Below, one piece after another: positions 1-8,755 of a stretch of DNA of 64,000 bases. Positions within the stretch are counted from its first letter, which is position 1. Every line of letters begins with the position of its first letter. The position numbers were made by a program, and so were the translations under genes. The stretch is from Robertmurraya_A mangrovi (lineage in GTDB: Bacteria; Bacillota; Bacilli; Bacillales; Cytobacillaceae). Where the stretch lies: the NCBI RefSeq assembly GCF_034427655.1, contig NZ_JAXOFX010000003.1, forward strand, positions 310,001 to 374,000, given 5' to 3'. The notes below the pieces were generated by a model that saw nothing but the letters and a program-made list of their open reading frames with translations, ran no database searches and was not told where the DNA came from.

Positions 1-81
1 AAGTCTATGAGAAAAGGGTTATAAATAAACTATACGGTCAGTTTAGGTAATCAAATTTTGGAATTTAAGGAGGGATAAGGT

Positions 82-1863
82 ATGAAAACTACTAATAACA
101 CAGAAAAATGGACATTAGATTCCTTATATAAAGGAAAAGGAGATTCTCCTGAGATTATTGAATTTTTCCAATGCTTGAAGGAAAAAGTGAATGAGTTAAT
201 AGATAATCTCAAAATCCCGAGTGAAAAAGATTGGGAAAGTATTAAGCATTTGATTTTACATATGGATGATGTAACAAAAAGGTTGGAGGAACTAAAAGAA
301 TTCACCTTATCTTTAACTTCACAAGATTCAAGTGATGAGGCAGCTAAGCAACTAGATTATCAACTTTCGGATTTGAGTAGAGAATTTTCTCAGTTAGAAC
401 GGTTATTTTATCAAACATTGAATGGGATGGATGGTTCGATCTGGGAGAAAATGAAGGAAGAACTTTCTTCTCCTTTGTATTTTTATTTTTTAAAGCAAAA
501 GGAGAGGTTGAGTGATACTTTACACCCCGAAATGGAAAACTTAATTGATGAATTGTCGATTGATGGTTATAGATCATGGGAAGCTCTTTACCAACAGTCT
601 ATAAATAAATTGAAATTTACGATTACCGTTGATGGAAAAGAAGGGGTAGTTACATTTGGTGAGCTTGCTAAGTATAACTCAAATTCTAAACGTAGTATAA
701 GATTAGCTGCTCATGAAGCAAGGGTAAGAACACTGAATGAAAATGAGGATTTATTTGCCTCCATCCTAAATCATTTAGCAGGTTTTAGAACTAAGCTGTA
801 TAAACAAAGAGGATGGGACTCTGTTCTGAAAGAAACATTAACCTTAAACAAAATGTCAGAAACAACCCTTAAGGCCATGTGGGATACAATAAAAGATAAT
901 AACCAAATGTTCCAAGCATATTTTCAACGAAAGGCGAAACTGTTAGGTGTTGAAAAATTAAGTTATTTTGATCTCTTTTATCCGATTAGCTCGGCCGAGG
1001 AAACGAAGAAATACAGCATAAAAGATGCAATTGAATTCATATCACATAAAGCATATGAACATTCCTTCCCAGTATTATCACAATTTGTTAAAGATTCTTA
1101 TGACAACCGGTGGATAGACTCAGAGATTCGTCCTAATAAGAGACAAGGCGGTATGGCATTTGCCTTTCCCATTAGTCAAGAATCGAGACTATTTGTAAAC
1201 TACAACAGTGAGTTTAATGATGTCACTGTTTTAGCACATGAACTTGGACATACTTTTCATGCTACCGTTCTGTTTGACCAACCTTCATTTTGTCAAAAGT
1301 ATCCTATGAGTTTGGCTGAAACAGCGTCGACGTTTAATGAATTAATTGTCACTGAATCTACTGAAGGCATTCCGGTAGAACAAAGGCTTTCGAACATAGA
1401 AGAAAAGATCAATACAGCCGTCTTATATCTATTATATGTCCAGTTTCACTTTCACTTTGAATTAGAAATGTATAATAGAAAAAAGGCAGGAAAATATTTA
1501 TCTGCCGAGGAGCTTAAATCATTAATCGTAGCCTTTCAAAAAGAAGTATTTAGTGATTGTCTAGAACATTATCAAGAGTTCTTCTGGTTACATACTCCTC
1601 ACTTTTATTATATCGATCAACCTTTTTATAATTTTGTATATACCTTTGGATTCTTATTCAGTAATGGATTATTTGAAATGTCAAAGACGGATCCTAATTT
1701 TGAGAAAAAATATATAGAATTGCTTAAAGATACTGGGATATACTCAGTCGAGGAATTGTCAGAAAAACACTTAGGAATCGACTTAACAAAACCGGTCTTC
1801 TGGGAAAAATCGATTCAATTGATTAAACAGCAAATAGAAGAGTTTTTAGAAATAACGAAATAA
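82..1863 (+). CDS. M3 family oligoendopeptidase (PepF-like)
   Basis: Cytoplasmic zinc metallopeptidase expected to cut short peptides into smaller pieces. The zinc motif HELGH lies at residues 386-390 (nt 1237-1251), with a downstream acidic helix (SLAETASTFNE) supplying the third ligand, as in M3 enzymes. The 593-residue length is normal for the PepF/M3 group and there is no signal peptide. The start is fixed by AAGGAGG at 67-73. No terminator is visible before the TetR genes that follow by 39 bp, so read-through is possible. Exact substrate is unknown; family assignment is firm. Confidence 0.93.
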   Translation: MKTTNNTEKWTLDSLYKGKGDSPEIIEFFQCLKEKVNELIDNLKIPSEKDWESIKHLILHMDDVTKRLEELKEFTLSLTSQDSSDEAAKQLDYQLSDLSREFSQLERLFYQTLNGMDGSIWEKMKEELSSPLYFYFLKQKERLSDTLHPEMENLIDELSIDGYRSWEALYQQSINKLKFTITVDGKEGVVTFGELAKYNSNSKRSIRLAAHEARVRTLNENEDLFASILNHLAGFRTKLYKQRGWDSVLKETLTLNKMSETTLKAMWDTIKDNNQMFQAYFQRKAKLLGVEKLSYFDLFYPISSAEETKKYSIKDAIEFISHKAYEHSFPVLSQFVKDSYDNRWIDSEIRPNKRQGGMAFAFPISQESRLFVNYNSEFNDVTVLAHELGHTFHATVLFDQPSFCQKYPMSLAETASTFNELIVTESTEGIPVEQRLSNIEEKINTAVLYLLYVQFHFHFELEMYNRKKAGKYLSAEELKSLIVAFQKEVFSDCLEHYQEFFWLHTPHFYYIDQPFYNFVYTFGFLFSNGLFEMSKTDPNFEKKYIELLKDTGIYSVEELSEKHLGIDLTKPVFWEKSIQLIKQQIEEFLEITK

Positions 1864-1902
1864 ATGAGACATAAATTTAGCAGTATGGAAGTGAATTGAT
1901 TC

Positions 1903-2514
1903 ATGGCACCGATTGTATCCGAAGAATATAAAGAAAAAATGAAATCAAAAATTCTGAACAGTGCTCTTGAGTGTTTCGCTCAAAAAGGGTTTTCAACCAC
2001 AACCATCAATGAAATTGGGGCACATTCAGGTATAAGTAAAGGGTCCATTTATAACTACTTTGTCAGCAAAGATGATATTTATCTTGAATTATTAAATAGA
2101 GCTACCGAAAACGATAAAATAGACATAACAAAGAATTTCTCTAAACTTCGATCGTCATACAGTAAAATAAGTTTTCTATTTGATGTGTTTTTAACTTTAG
2201 ACCCATTTGAACCAAAAAGAGCAGGGCAAAATGTCGTGTTTTACGAATTTACATTTCATTGTACAAGGTCTAAAAGGCTACTGGAACTTATAACAGATCG
2301 AGGTAATTTTTTAGTGAATCTCATTAAAGAAACATTGGAAAAAGGACAAGAGGTAGGGGAAATCAATCCTAACATTGATACACAAGTGTATGCCCATAAG
2401 TTTTGGTTAATATTGGATGGTGTTTCATTACAAACGATATATAAGGATTTCCCTTACTATGACGTATTAAGTGAAATGAAGGAAATGTATTTGGAAGAAA
2501 TCAAACATAAATAG
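1903..2514 (+). CDS. TetR/AcrR family transcriptional regulator
   Basis: DNA-binding repressor of the TetR family. The N-terminal helix-turn-helix covers about residues 15-60 (ALECFAQKGF, then GISKGSIYNYF), followed by an all-helical ligand/dimer domain. Length (203 residues) is typical. It sits directly upstream of a second TetR gene of similar size (19 bp gap), and the two HTH regions share the ALECFA-KG and SKGSIY cores, suggesting an old duplication. The ribosome site is weak (GGAAGTG) and the start is the first ATG. The target is unknown; neighbouring peptidase or acetyltransferase genes are candidates. Confidence 0.88.
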   Translation: MAPIVSEEYKEKMKSKILNSALECFAQKGFSTTTINEIGAHSGISKGSIYNYFVSKDDIYLELLNRATENDKIDITKNFSKLRSSYSKISFLFDVFLTLDPFEPKRAGQNVVFYEFTFHCTRSKRLLELITDRGNFLVNLIKETLEKGQEVGEINPNIDTQVYAHKFWLILDGVSLQTIYKDFPYYDVLSEMKEMYLEEIKHK

Positions 2515-2533
2515 GAATTGACGGGAGGCCATT

Positions 2534-3142
2534 ATGTCCTTTGCAAAAAATGAACATAAGCAAGAACAGAGAAATAAAGTTTTGATTAGTGCCTTAGAAT
2601 GTTTTGCTTCAAAGGGGTATGATGCAGCCACCATGGATGATATCGTACTGCATTCTAGTGTCAGTAAAGGATCTATTTATAAGCTTTTTAAGAGTAAGGA
2701 AGAAATTTATATCGAGTTAATGTATAAATATACTGATGAATTTTTTGAAGAGATAAACCTCATTTTAGCAAAATACACAACAGCGAGGGAAAAGCTGTCA
2801 TCTTTATTTATTGAATATTTGAATGGTCAGTTTGACTCCTATAAATTAAACTCATTTTTAGTTCATTTCGAATTACAGCTTTATTCTACTAGAAAAGAAC
2901 AAATGCTTAAGCTATTGGAGGAAAGACGACTTAAAAGACTTGGTATTATTTCAAAAGTGATAAGTGAAGGAATACAAAATGGCGAGTTAAAGCAAACACA
3001 TGATGCAGATGTATATGCCGAAATGTTCTGGGCATTTTTTGACGGAGCAATTGAAACTAAATTGGTGTTTCCAAACTTCCCGTATGAAAAATTAGTGATT
3101 GAACAAAGAGATGTTTTTATTAAGAATTTAGCCAATAATTGA
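2534..3142 (+). CDS. TetR/AcrR family transcriptional regulator
   Basis: Second TetR-type repressor, probably co-transcribed with the preceding one (19 bp gap, ribosome site GGGAGG). The HTH lies at about residues 16-60 with the core SVSKGSIYKLFKSKEE; the rest is helical ligand-binding domain. At 202 residues it is a full-length family member. The C-terminal half differs clearly from its neighbour, so the two proteins probably sense different ligands. Downstream, before the acetyltransferase, is a GACCAGCCAGTTTA stretch that could be an operator, but this is only a guess. Confidence 0.88.
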   Translation: MSFAKNEHKQEQRNKVLISALECFASKGYDAATMDDIVLHSSVSKGSIYKLFKSKEEIYIELMYKYTDEFFEEINLILAKYTTAREKLSSLFIEYLNGQFDSYKLNSFLVHFELQLYSTRKEQMLKLLEERRLKRLGIISKVISEGIQNGELKQTHDADVYAEMFWAFFDGAIETKLVFPNFPYEKLVIEQRDVFIKNLANN

Positions 3143-3218
3143 ATAAAAGTAAAAACTTGTATATAATAAAATGACCAGCCAGTTTATTTAATTGATACAG
3201 ACATGGGGGAATTAATTT

Positions 3219-3695
3219 ATGAAAACATATAATATTGAAATTAAACCTATTACACAAGACAATATTAGAGCTTGTGCAAAATTAGAAGTTTCAGAGGATC
3301 AAAAACAGTTTGTTGCTAGAAATCTAGCCACTATTGCTTGGGCCTATGTTGATCCGCAATTTACTCCATATGCCATATGTGATGGAGATACAGTAGTAGG
3401 AGTTGCAGCCGTTGAATATGTGCCTGACAATGAAGACTATGATCGTCATTGGGTACCAAGATTCATGATTGGGGAGCAATTCCAAGGTAATGGCTATGGT
3501 AAACAAGCTATGTTAAAGATTATTGAAATGATTATTAATCAGCATCCTAATTGCAGTAGAGTTCGATTATCGGTTGTTTCTGAAAATCAGGGAGCAATTG
3601 ACTTCTATAAAAGAATTGGCTTTGTTGAAACGGATGAAAAGCTAGAAGACGAACTTGTGATGGATTACTTTATTAAATCAGGTGTGAATCTTTAA
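3219..3695 (+). CDS. GNAT family N-acetyltransferase
   Basis: Acetyl-CoA-dependent acetyltransferase of the GNAT fold, 158 residues. The pyrophosphate-binding loop is seen as QGNGYGKQA near residue 90, preceded by the beta-strand RFMIGEQF and followed by a C-terminal motif (SENQGAIDFYKRIGF) typical of Rim/Spe-type enzymes. Similar proteins include diamine acetyltransferases, but the acceptor can not be named from sequence. A GGGGG ribosome site precedes the ATG. It follows the paired TetR genes by 76 bp and may be under their control. Confidence 0.86.
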   Translation: MKTYNIEIKPITQDNIRACAKLEVSEDQKQFVARNLATIAWAYVDPQFTPYAICDGDTVVGVAAVEYVPDNEDYDRHWVPRFMIGEQFQGNGYGKQAMLKIIEMIINQHPNCSRVRLSVVSENQGAIDFYKRIGFVETDEKLEDELVMDYFIKSGVNL

Positions 3696-3893
3696 CGATT
3701 TATTAAGTAATTCAGAGTGATAAATTTAAACCTATATGGAAAAGCAATAGCCTTAAAATTATAGTTGAATGAGTAATTATCAAAACTGGATGGTCATTTT
3801 TAAAAAAATAATCCTTAAATTAAACTATCAGAATCTTAAAATAATAAACAATGAAATGACGCAATTGATATTTTAAAAGAGGGACGTGTTCTT

Positions 3894-4769
3894 ATGATCG
3901 AAGTGAAACGATTAAAGGATTGTACGATCGAACAGGGCGTAAAAGCGTGGAATGTAGGGTTTGAAGGGTATTATTTTGATGCGACGACCACTCCTGAAAA
4001 TTTCATCAACCGTATAGTATCGGAAGGTCTGTCACCCAATTTATCCATCGTGGCTTTTAAAGATAACGAGCCGGTTGGAATTGTCAAAAATGGTATTCGC
4101 AACATAGATGGGAAAAAAGTCGGCTGGAATGGTGGTACAGGGGTAGCATCCGGACTTAGGAAACAAGGAATTGGACTGATCCTTATGGAAGAAACGTTAA
4201 AGATTTATAAAGAAGAAGGCGTGGATTTTGCGACATTAGAAGCCATTAGTGAAAATACAAGAGCAATTGCCTTATATAAAAAGATAGGTTATGAGGTCGT
4301 AGATGACTTAGTATATCTGGAACATAAAGGACATTTAACTCTAGAAGAAACTCCTAATGAAGATTATTTGATTGAGCGTGCTAATCCACAACAAATCGGC
4401 TCTCTATCCTTTTATAAAGGAATGAATCCTTGGCAAACGCACTGGCAAGCGGCTAAGGAAGGAGAAGCGTTGCTTGTTAAGGATAAGGAAGATGTAGAGG
4501 TTGGTTACGCTTATTTTAAGCATACATTTGACCCACAAGGTAAGCATGTAGGAACAATCTTGTTCCAGTGTGAGGCAATTCCAAATCATGATGACCAGGT
4601 GACAATCATCCATCTATTGCTTCAGAATGTATTCAAACCCGTCCAAGATGAAATAAGAAGAGTCATTCCTAACCTACCGAAAAAACGTAGTGCGTTAACA
4701 TATAAGCTACTTGATCAATTAGGTTTTACACCGTTTGCAAATCAAGTATATATGATCAAAGAAATGTAG
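3894..4769 (+). CDS. GNAT family N-acetyltransferase, two-domain
   Basis: A 291-residue protein. The first half is a clear GNAT domain with acetyl-CoA loop RKQGIG near residue 90 and the SENTRAIALYKKIGYE motif near residue 120. The second half (after about residue 145) looks like a degenerate second GNAT-type domain with no obvious loop of its own, as is common in tandem acetyltransferases. The ribosome site is AGAGGGA. It is followed after 22 bp by another acetyltransferase, and the pair ends at a terminator near 6080, so they form an operon. The substrate is unknown. Confidence 0.85.
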   Translation: MIEVKRLKDCTIEQGVKAWNVGFEGYYFDATTTPENFINRIVSEGLSPNLSIVAFKDNEPVGIVKNGIRNIDGKKVGWNGGTGVASGLRKQGIGLILMEETLKIYKEEGVDFATLEAISENTRAIALYKKIGYEVVDDLVYLEHKGHLTLEETPNEDYLIERANPQQIGSLSFYKGMNPWQTHWQAAKEGEALLVKDKEDVEVGYAYFKHTFDPQGKHVGTILFQCEAIPNHDDQVTIIHLLLQNVFKPVQDEIRRVIPNLPKKRSALTYKLLDQLGFTPFANQVYMIKEM

Positions 4770-4791
4770 TTTAAGAGAGGAGGCTATATTT

Positions 4792-6048
4792 ATGAATCAT
4801 CATGTTAGAAAATTAGAGGAAACCGAAATTCCTTCGTTCGTTGACATAGCCATTAATGCGTATCCAGGAACGATGCAGAATACTCCAGACTTTAAAGAAC
4901 GATTTTCCACTATGTTGAAAACACTTCAAGAAAACGAGAAGTCAATCGAATTTTATGGAATATTTAGGGGTGAAAAGCTTGTTGGAGGTATGAGAATTCA
5001 TTATTTTGAAATGAACTTATACTCTAAGATCATTGAAGTAGGTGGAGTAGGTTTAGTGGCGGTCGATTTGTTACATAAAAAGGAAAAAGTAGCAAAAGAC
5101 CTAATTCATTACTTCATTCAACATTTTATCAGTCGAGATGTATCGATTGTCGCTCTTTATCCATTCAGACCTGATTTTTATAAAAAAATGGGCTTTGGAT
5201 ATGGAACGAAAATTAATCAATACTTTATTAAACCATCGAGTTTTCCGTCAAGAGTGAACAAAGAGGGACTTGTATTCCTAAACGAAACACACAAAGAGCT
5301 AGTGAAAGAGTGCTATAATCAATATGCTCTTTCCACCCATGGAATGATGTTAAAAAGCAATCATGATGTAGAGGTTATGTTCAAGAATCCTAATAAAAAG
5401 TTGGTTGGTTATCTTAACGGAGATAAACTAGAAGGATATTTGTTGTTTTCTTTTAAAAAGATGAGTGAAACCAATTTTGTCCATAATAATATGGTAATCA
5501 ACGAAATGATTTATCAAAATCCACTAGCTTTATCCAAGTTATCAACGTTTCTTCAGAGTCAAAACGACCAAATTGCTCGTATTGAGCTGACCACACAAGA
5601 TGATGATATTGAATTTTTCATTGCTGACCCAAGAAATGGATCCAATCGTCTCATTCCTAGTGTCTATCATGAAAGCAACAGTGCCGGAGTAGGGATCATG
5701 TATCGAATTATTAATATCGAGAAATTTATCAAACAGTTAGGTGAATACCGTTTTAACCAAGAAACGTTTACTTTAGAAATAGACATTATTGATAGTTTTA
5801 TAGAAGAGCAAAGTAGAAAAGTCGTCATCGATTTTAATGATGGAAAAGCATCGATATCACAGGAAAAAAGTGCAGATGTGAAAATTTCAATTGATATTTC
5901 CGACTTATCGTCTCTACTAATGGGTGCTGTTCAATTTCAAAAATTATATCAATATGGCCGAGTAGTAGTAAATCTAGAAGAAAAAGTATCACAAGTGGAT
6001 GAGTTATTTTCAACGCTACAAAAACCATTATGTATCACAGCATTCTAA
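4792..6048 (+). CDS. Eis-like GNAT acetyltransferase with SCP2-type C-terminus
   Basis: Resembles the Eis/enhanced intracellular survival group: an N-terminal GNAT domain (about residues 1-150), a second degenerate GNAT domain, and a C-terminal sterol-carrier-like domain (about residues 310-418) ending in a hydrophobic tail. Eis relatives acetylate aminoglycosides and other amines, but this is not shown here. Oddly, the usual RxxGxG/A loop reads HKKEKVA near residue 100, so the acetyl-CoA site looks altered. The ribosome site is GAGAGGAGG. It forms an operon with the acetyltransferase 22 bp upstream. Confidence 0.85.
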   Translation: MNHHVRKLEETEIPSFVDIAINAYPGTMQNTPDFKERFSTMLKTLQENEKSIEFYGIFRGEKLVGGMRIHYFEMNLYSKIIEVGGVGLVAVDLLHKKEKVAKDLIHYFIQHFISRDVSIVALYPFRPDFYKKMGFGYGTKINQYFIKPSSFPSRVNKEGLVFLNETHKELVKECYNQYALSTHGMMLKSNHDVEVMFKNPNKKLVGYLNGDKLEGYLLFSFKKMSETNFVHNNMVINEMIYQNPLALSKLSTFLQSQNDQIARIELTTQDDDIEFFIADPRNGSNRLIPSVYHESNSAGVGIMYRIINIEKFIKQLGEYRFNQETFTLEIDIIDSFIEEQSRKVVIDFNDGKASISQEKSADVKISIDISDLSSLLMGAVQFQKLYQYGRVVVNLEEKVSQVDELFSTLQKPLCITAF

Positions 6049-6053
6049 TTGGA

Positions 6054-6084
6054 GGAACTCTCTTTACGGAGGGTTCTTTTCTTT
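6054..6084 (+). terminator. Intrinsic terminator after the two-acetyltransferase operon
   Basis: GAACTCTC and GGAGGGTTC arms form a hairpin around TTTAC, followed by TTTTCTTT. It closes the operon at 3894-6048. Confidence 0.8.
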
Positions 6085-6147
6085 AGGCAATTGTATTAAG
6101 AATGAAATAATATGTAAAATAAACTAGAAAGTAAAGGAGGAATTATA

Positions 6148-7137
6148 TTGATTCGTTTTGGTGTGATTGGTACTAACTGGATTACAGATGCATTTTTAGA
6201 GGCTGCAAATAAGATAGATGATTTTAAATTAAACTCCGTGTATTCTCGCTCACAGGAAAAAGCGGATGAATTTGCTAAAAAATATGGGGTTAACAATGCT
6301 TATACCAATCTAGAGCAAATGGCAAATAGTGATGAGATTGATGCCGTTTATATTGCCAGTCCAAATTCCATGCATGCAGAACAAGCCATCCTATTTTTGA
6401 GACATAAGAAACATGTCTTATGTGAAAAACCGATAGCTTCTAATACATACGAACTTTCAATGATGATTCAAGAGGCAAAGAAAAACGGAGTTCTTTTAAT
6501 GGAAGCTTTAAAATCAACCTTATTACCAAACTTTAAAACCATTCAAGAGAACATGAACAAAATAGGTAAGGTCAGGAAATATTTCGCTAGCTATTGTCAA
6601 TATTCATCCAGATATGATGCATATAAACAAGGGACTATCTTGAATGCATTTAAACCAGAGTTCTCAAACGGTTCCCTAATGGATATAGGAATCTACTGTA
6701 TTTACCCGCTTGTTGTATTATTTGGTGAACCAAAAGAAGTTAAAGCTACAGGAGTGTTACTGGAATCGGCTGTAGATGGCGAGGGGAGTATCGTATTAAA
6801 GTATAATGATAAAACCGCTACTGTGATGTTTTCAAAAATATCTAACTCTTACTTACCCTCTGAAATCCAAGGGGAGGAAGGTAGTATCATCATAGATAAG
6901 ATACATACCCCTGAAAAGGTTGAAATAAACTACCGAAATGGTAATAAAGAAGATATTACAGTCGAACAAAATGTAGATTCTATGTACTAAGAAGCAAAAG
7001 AATTTATTGAATTAATAAAAAAGGGTGAAACCGAATCGAAAATAAATTCCTTCAATCATTCAATGATTACAATGAAAATAATGGAGGAAGCTCGAAAACA
7101 AATGGGGATCATTTACCCGAGTGACCAACACCAATAA
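6148..7137 (+). pseudogene. Gfo/Idh/MocA family oxidoreductase, interrupted by an in-frame stop
   Basis: NAD(P)-dependent oxidoreductase of the Gfo/Idh/MocA family. The Rossmann domain begins FGVIGTNWI, and the conserved CEKPIA motif lies near residue 93. Translation starts at TTG 6148 after AAAGGAGGAATT. A TAA at 6988-6990 ends the reading frame after 280 residues, but the same frame stays open beyond it for 48 further codons (EAKEFIELIKKG and on) to TAA at 7135-7137. That tail looks like the normal C-terminal helices of the family, and the full 329 codons match family length. The stop is therefore probably a nonsense mutation (for example from TAT/TAC) or a sequence error. The catalytic domain is mostly present, so residual activity is possible. 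Confidence 0.75.
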
Positions 7138-7140
7138 ATA

Positions 7141-7181
7141 AAATCTCCCCTCTCAAATATACAGAGAGGGGAGATTTTATT
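7141..7181 (+). terminator. Strong intrinsic terminator
   Basis: Perfect 14-bp inverted repeat: AAATCTCCCCTCTC (7141-7154) with GAGAGGGGAGATTT (7164-7177), then TATTTG. It lies 3 bp after the second stop of the oxidoreductase, not after the first, which supports the longer reading frame as the original gene. Confidence 0.88.
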
Positions 7182-7324
7182 TGTTATTCAGCTTTAATTT
7201 TATCAAACTCATAAACAGATACATAATTGTTTAATTTTAAATGAATGGTTAAAAAATATAGAACATGTAACTTATGGAAAAAATGTACGTCTAATGGAGT
7301 GAACCATTTGAAAGGAGATTTTTT

Positions 7325-8683
7325 ATGAAGAAAGCGTTATTACCTTTACTTGTTATTTTCTTGTTTTTTTCCGGAATGAGTGGAACTGCAGTATTCGCCT
7401 CTAATCATGAGGGAACACATCAATTTGAAAGCGTAGACGAAACGAATCTATCGGAAGTTGAGAAAGAATTTGTTCAATTAGCAAAACAACAAAAAGGGGT
7501 GTATCAATATGGATCACTGTATGTGATTGCCCTCGGTCCACAACCAAACTCCGGTTATGATTTAATACTGGATAAACAAGAACAAATTTTTGAACAGTTA
7601 AAAGTCTATGTTAAATCGACGCATCCTGAGCCTGGATATGTATACACCGATGCCATTGTCTATCCATACGTTATAGGTAGATTAAATTTGCCACCATATA
7701 CTACTTTAACGGTCCTTGACAGTGCAACAAATGACATATTTAGTAAGGAACAAAGCCCTATACATTTTGCCAAAACAACCATCACGACAAATACCTCAAA
7801 AGTTTGGACATTTACAGAGAAAAAAAGCTTAAAAAAATCAACTCTTAAAAAATATAAGATTTATGTAGAAAAGCTAGGGGACGAGAAGAAAAGACACCCT
7901 GTGAAGGTAGAAATTGATAAGAAAAACAAGAAGAGAATTCTTGTAACTCCGACTACACCTTATGAAAAAGGAGCTTCCTATCTATTATATTTTAATAATG
8001 GAAAAGGAACTAAAAAGTACATACCTTTTGAGGTGAAAAGTAAAGAGAAGAATATAGAGCTAAGTTATGATTTTACAAAAGAATTAAATGGTTGGGTAGG
8101 AGACTTTGCTGATTTACCAGTAAATTATGAAAAGGAACAATATGAACTACAGTTCGGCTTACATTCAATCCCTGTTAAAGGAGAAGTTTTGAGAAAAGGA
8201 CTTTTACTTAGTGGAATGAATCGAAGTGACGACTTATTTATGTTTGCTAAGAAAAAGTTAGGGAAGAGTGATGGATTACAACCAAACACGACGTATAACT
8301 TGAATATGGAAGTGGAATTTTACACGAATGTCGACCCTGGGTTAGTAGGGGTAGGTGGATCACCAGGAGAGGGTGTACATGTTAAAGCAGGGGCATCAAA
8401 TGTGGAGCCTAAGCCTACTAAATTAGGAAATGATTGGAGAATGAATATTAACAAAGGGGAGCAAGCAACCTCTGGTACAAACGGGATGGTCATTGGAGAT
8501 ATTGCCAAACTTTCAGAGACAGGTGAATCTTACGAGAAGAAAAAACTTCAATTGACTACACCTATGAAAGTAAAGACGAATAGTAAAGGTGAGCTCTGGG
8601 TATTTTTCGGAACAGACTCAGGTTTTGAAGGAAAAACTACATTATATTATTCAAATGTTAAGGTTAAACTTGAGAAAAGATAA
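7325..8683 (+). CDS. Secreted protein with PrcB-type domain and Ig-like domain
   Basis: 452 residues with a signal peptide (MKKALLPLLVIFLFF, cleavage probably after VFA). Residues about 65-135 resemble the PrcB C-terminal domain (core LGPQPNSGYDLIL and later YPYVIGRL). Residues about 150-240 look like a bacterial Ig-like (SbsA-type) domain ending YIPFEVK. Residues about 245-452 form a beta-rich domain of the jelly-roll kind (starting YDFTKELNGWVGDF), perhaps ligand binding. No catalytic residues are recognised. A cell-surface or extracellular binding role is inferred. The ribosome site is AAAGGAGA and the gene is monocistronic. Confidence 0.7.
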   Translation: MKKALLPLLVIFLFFSGMSGTAVFASNHEGTHQFESVDETNLSEVEKEFVQLAKQQKGVYQYGSLYVIALGPQPNSGYDLILDKQEQIFEQLKVYVKSTHPEPGYVYTDAIVYPYVIGRLNLPPYTTLTVLDSATNDIFSKEQSPIHFAKTTITTNTSKVWTFTEKKSLKKSTLKKYKIYVEKLGDEKKRHPVKVEIDKKNKKRILVTPTTPYEKGASYLLYFNNGKGTKKYIPFEVKSKEKNIELSYDFTKELNGWVGDFADLPVNYEKEQYELQFGLHSIPVKGEVLRKGLLLSGMNRSDDLFMFAKKKLGKSDGLQPNTTYNLNMEVEFYTNVDPGLVGVGGSPGEGVHVKAGASNVEPKPTKLGNDWRMNINKGEQATSGTNGMVIGDIAKLSETGESYEKKKLQLTTPMKVKTNSKGELWVFFGTDSGFEGKTTLYYSNVKVKLEKR

Positions 8684-8689
8684 GTTAAA

Positions 8690-8721
8690 GGGACTTAGTA
8701 GGTTTTGGGCTAAGTCTTTTC
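8690..8721 (+). terminator. Intrinsic terminator
   Basis: GACTTAG and CTAAGTC arms around a GGTTTTGGG loop, followed by TTTT, just after the secreted PrcB-domain gene. Confidence 0.75.
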
Positions 8722-8755
8722 ATTATGAAAAGAGGAATACGTAGGAGGACCAATT

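Noticed and set aside
7184..7324. A minus-strand frame that ends VSVYEFDKIKAE just beside the strong hairpin at 7141-7177
   Set aside because: It looks like a gene tail followed by a terminator, but it has no start codon, no ribosome site and a leucine/lysine-rich low-complexity start; it may be a decayed remnant or chance.
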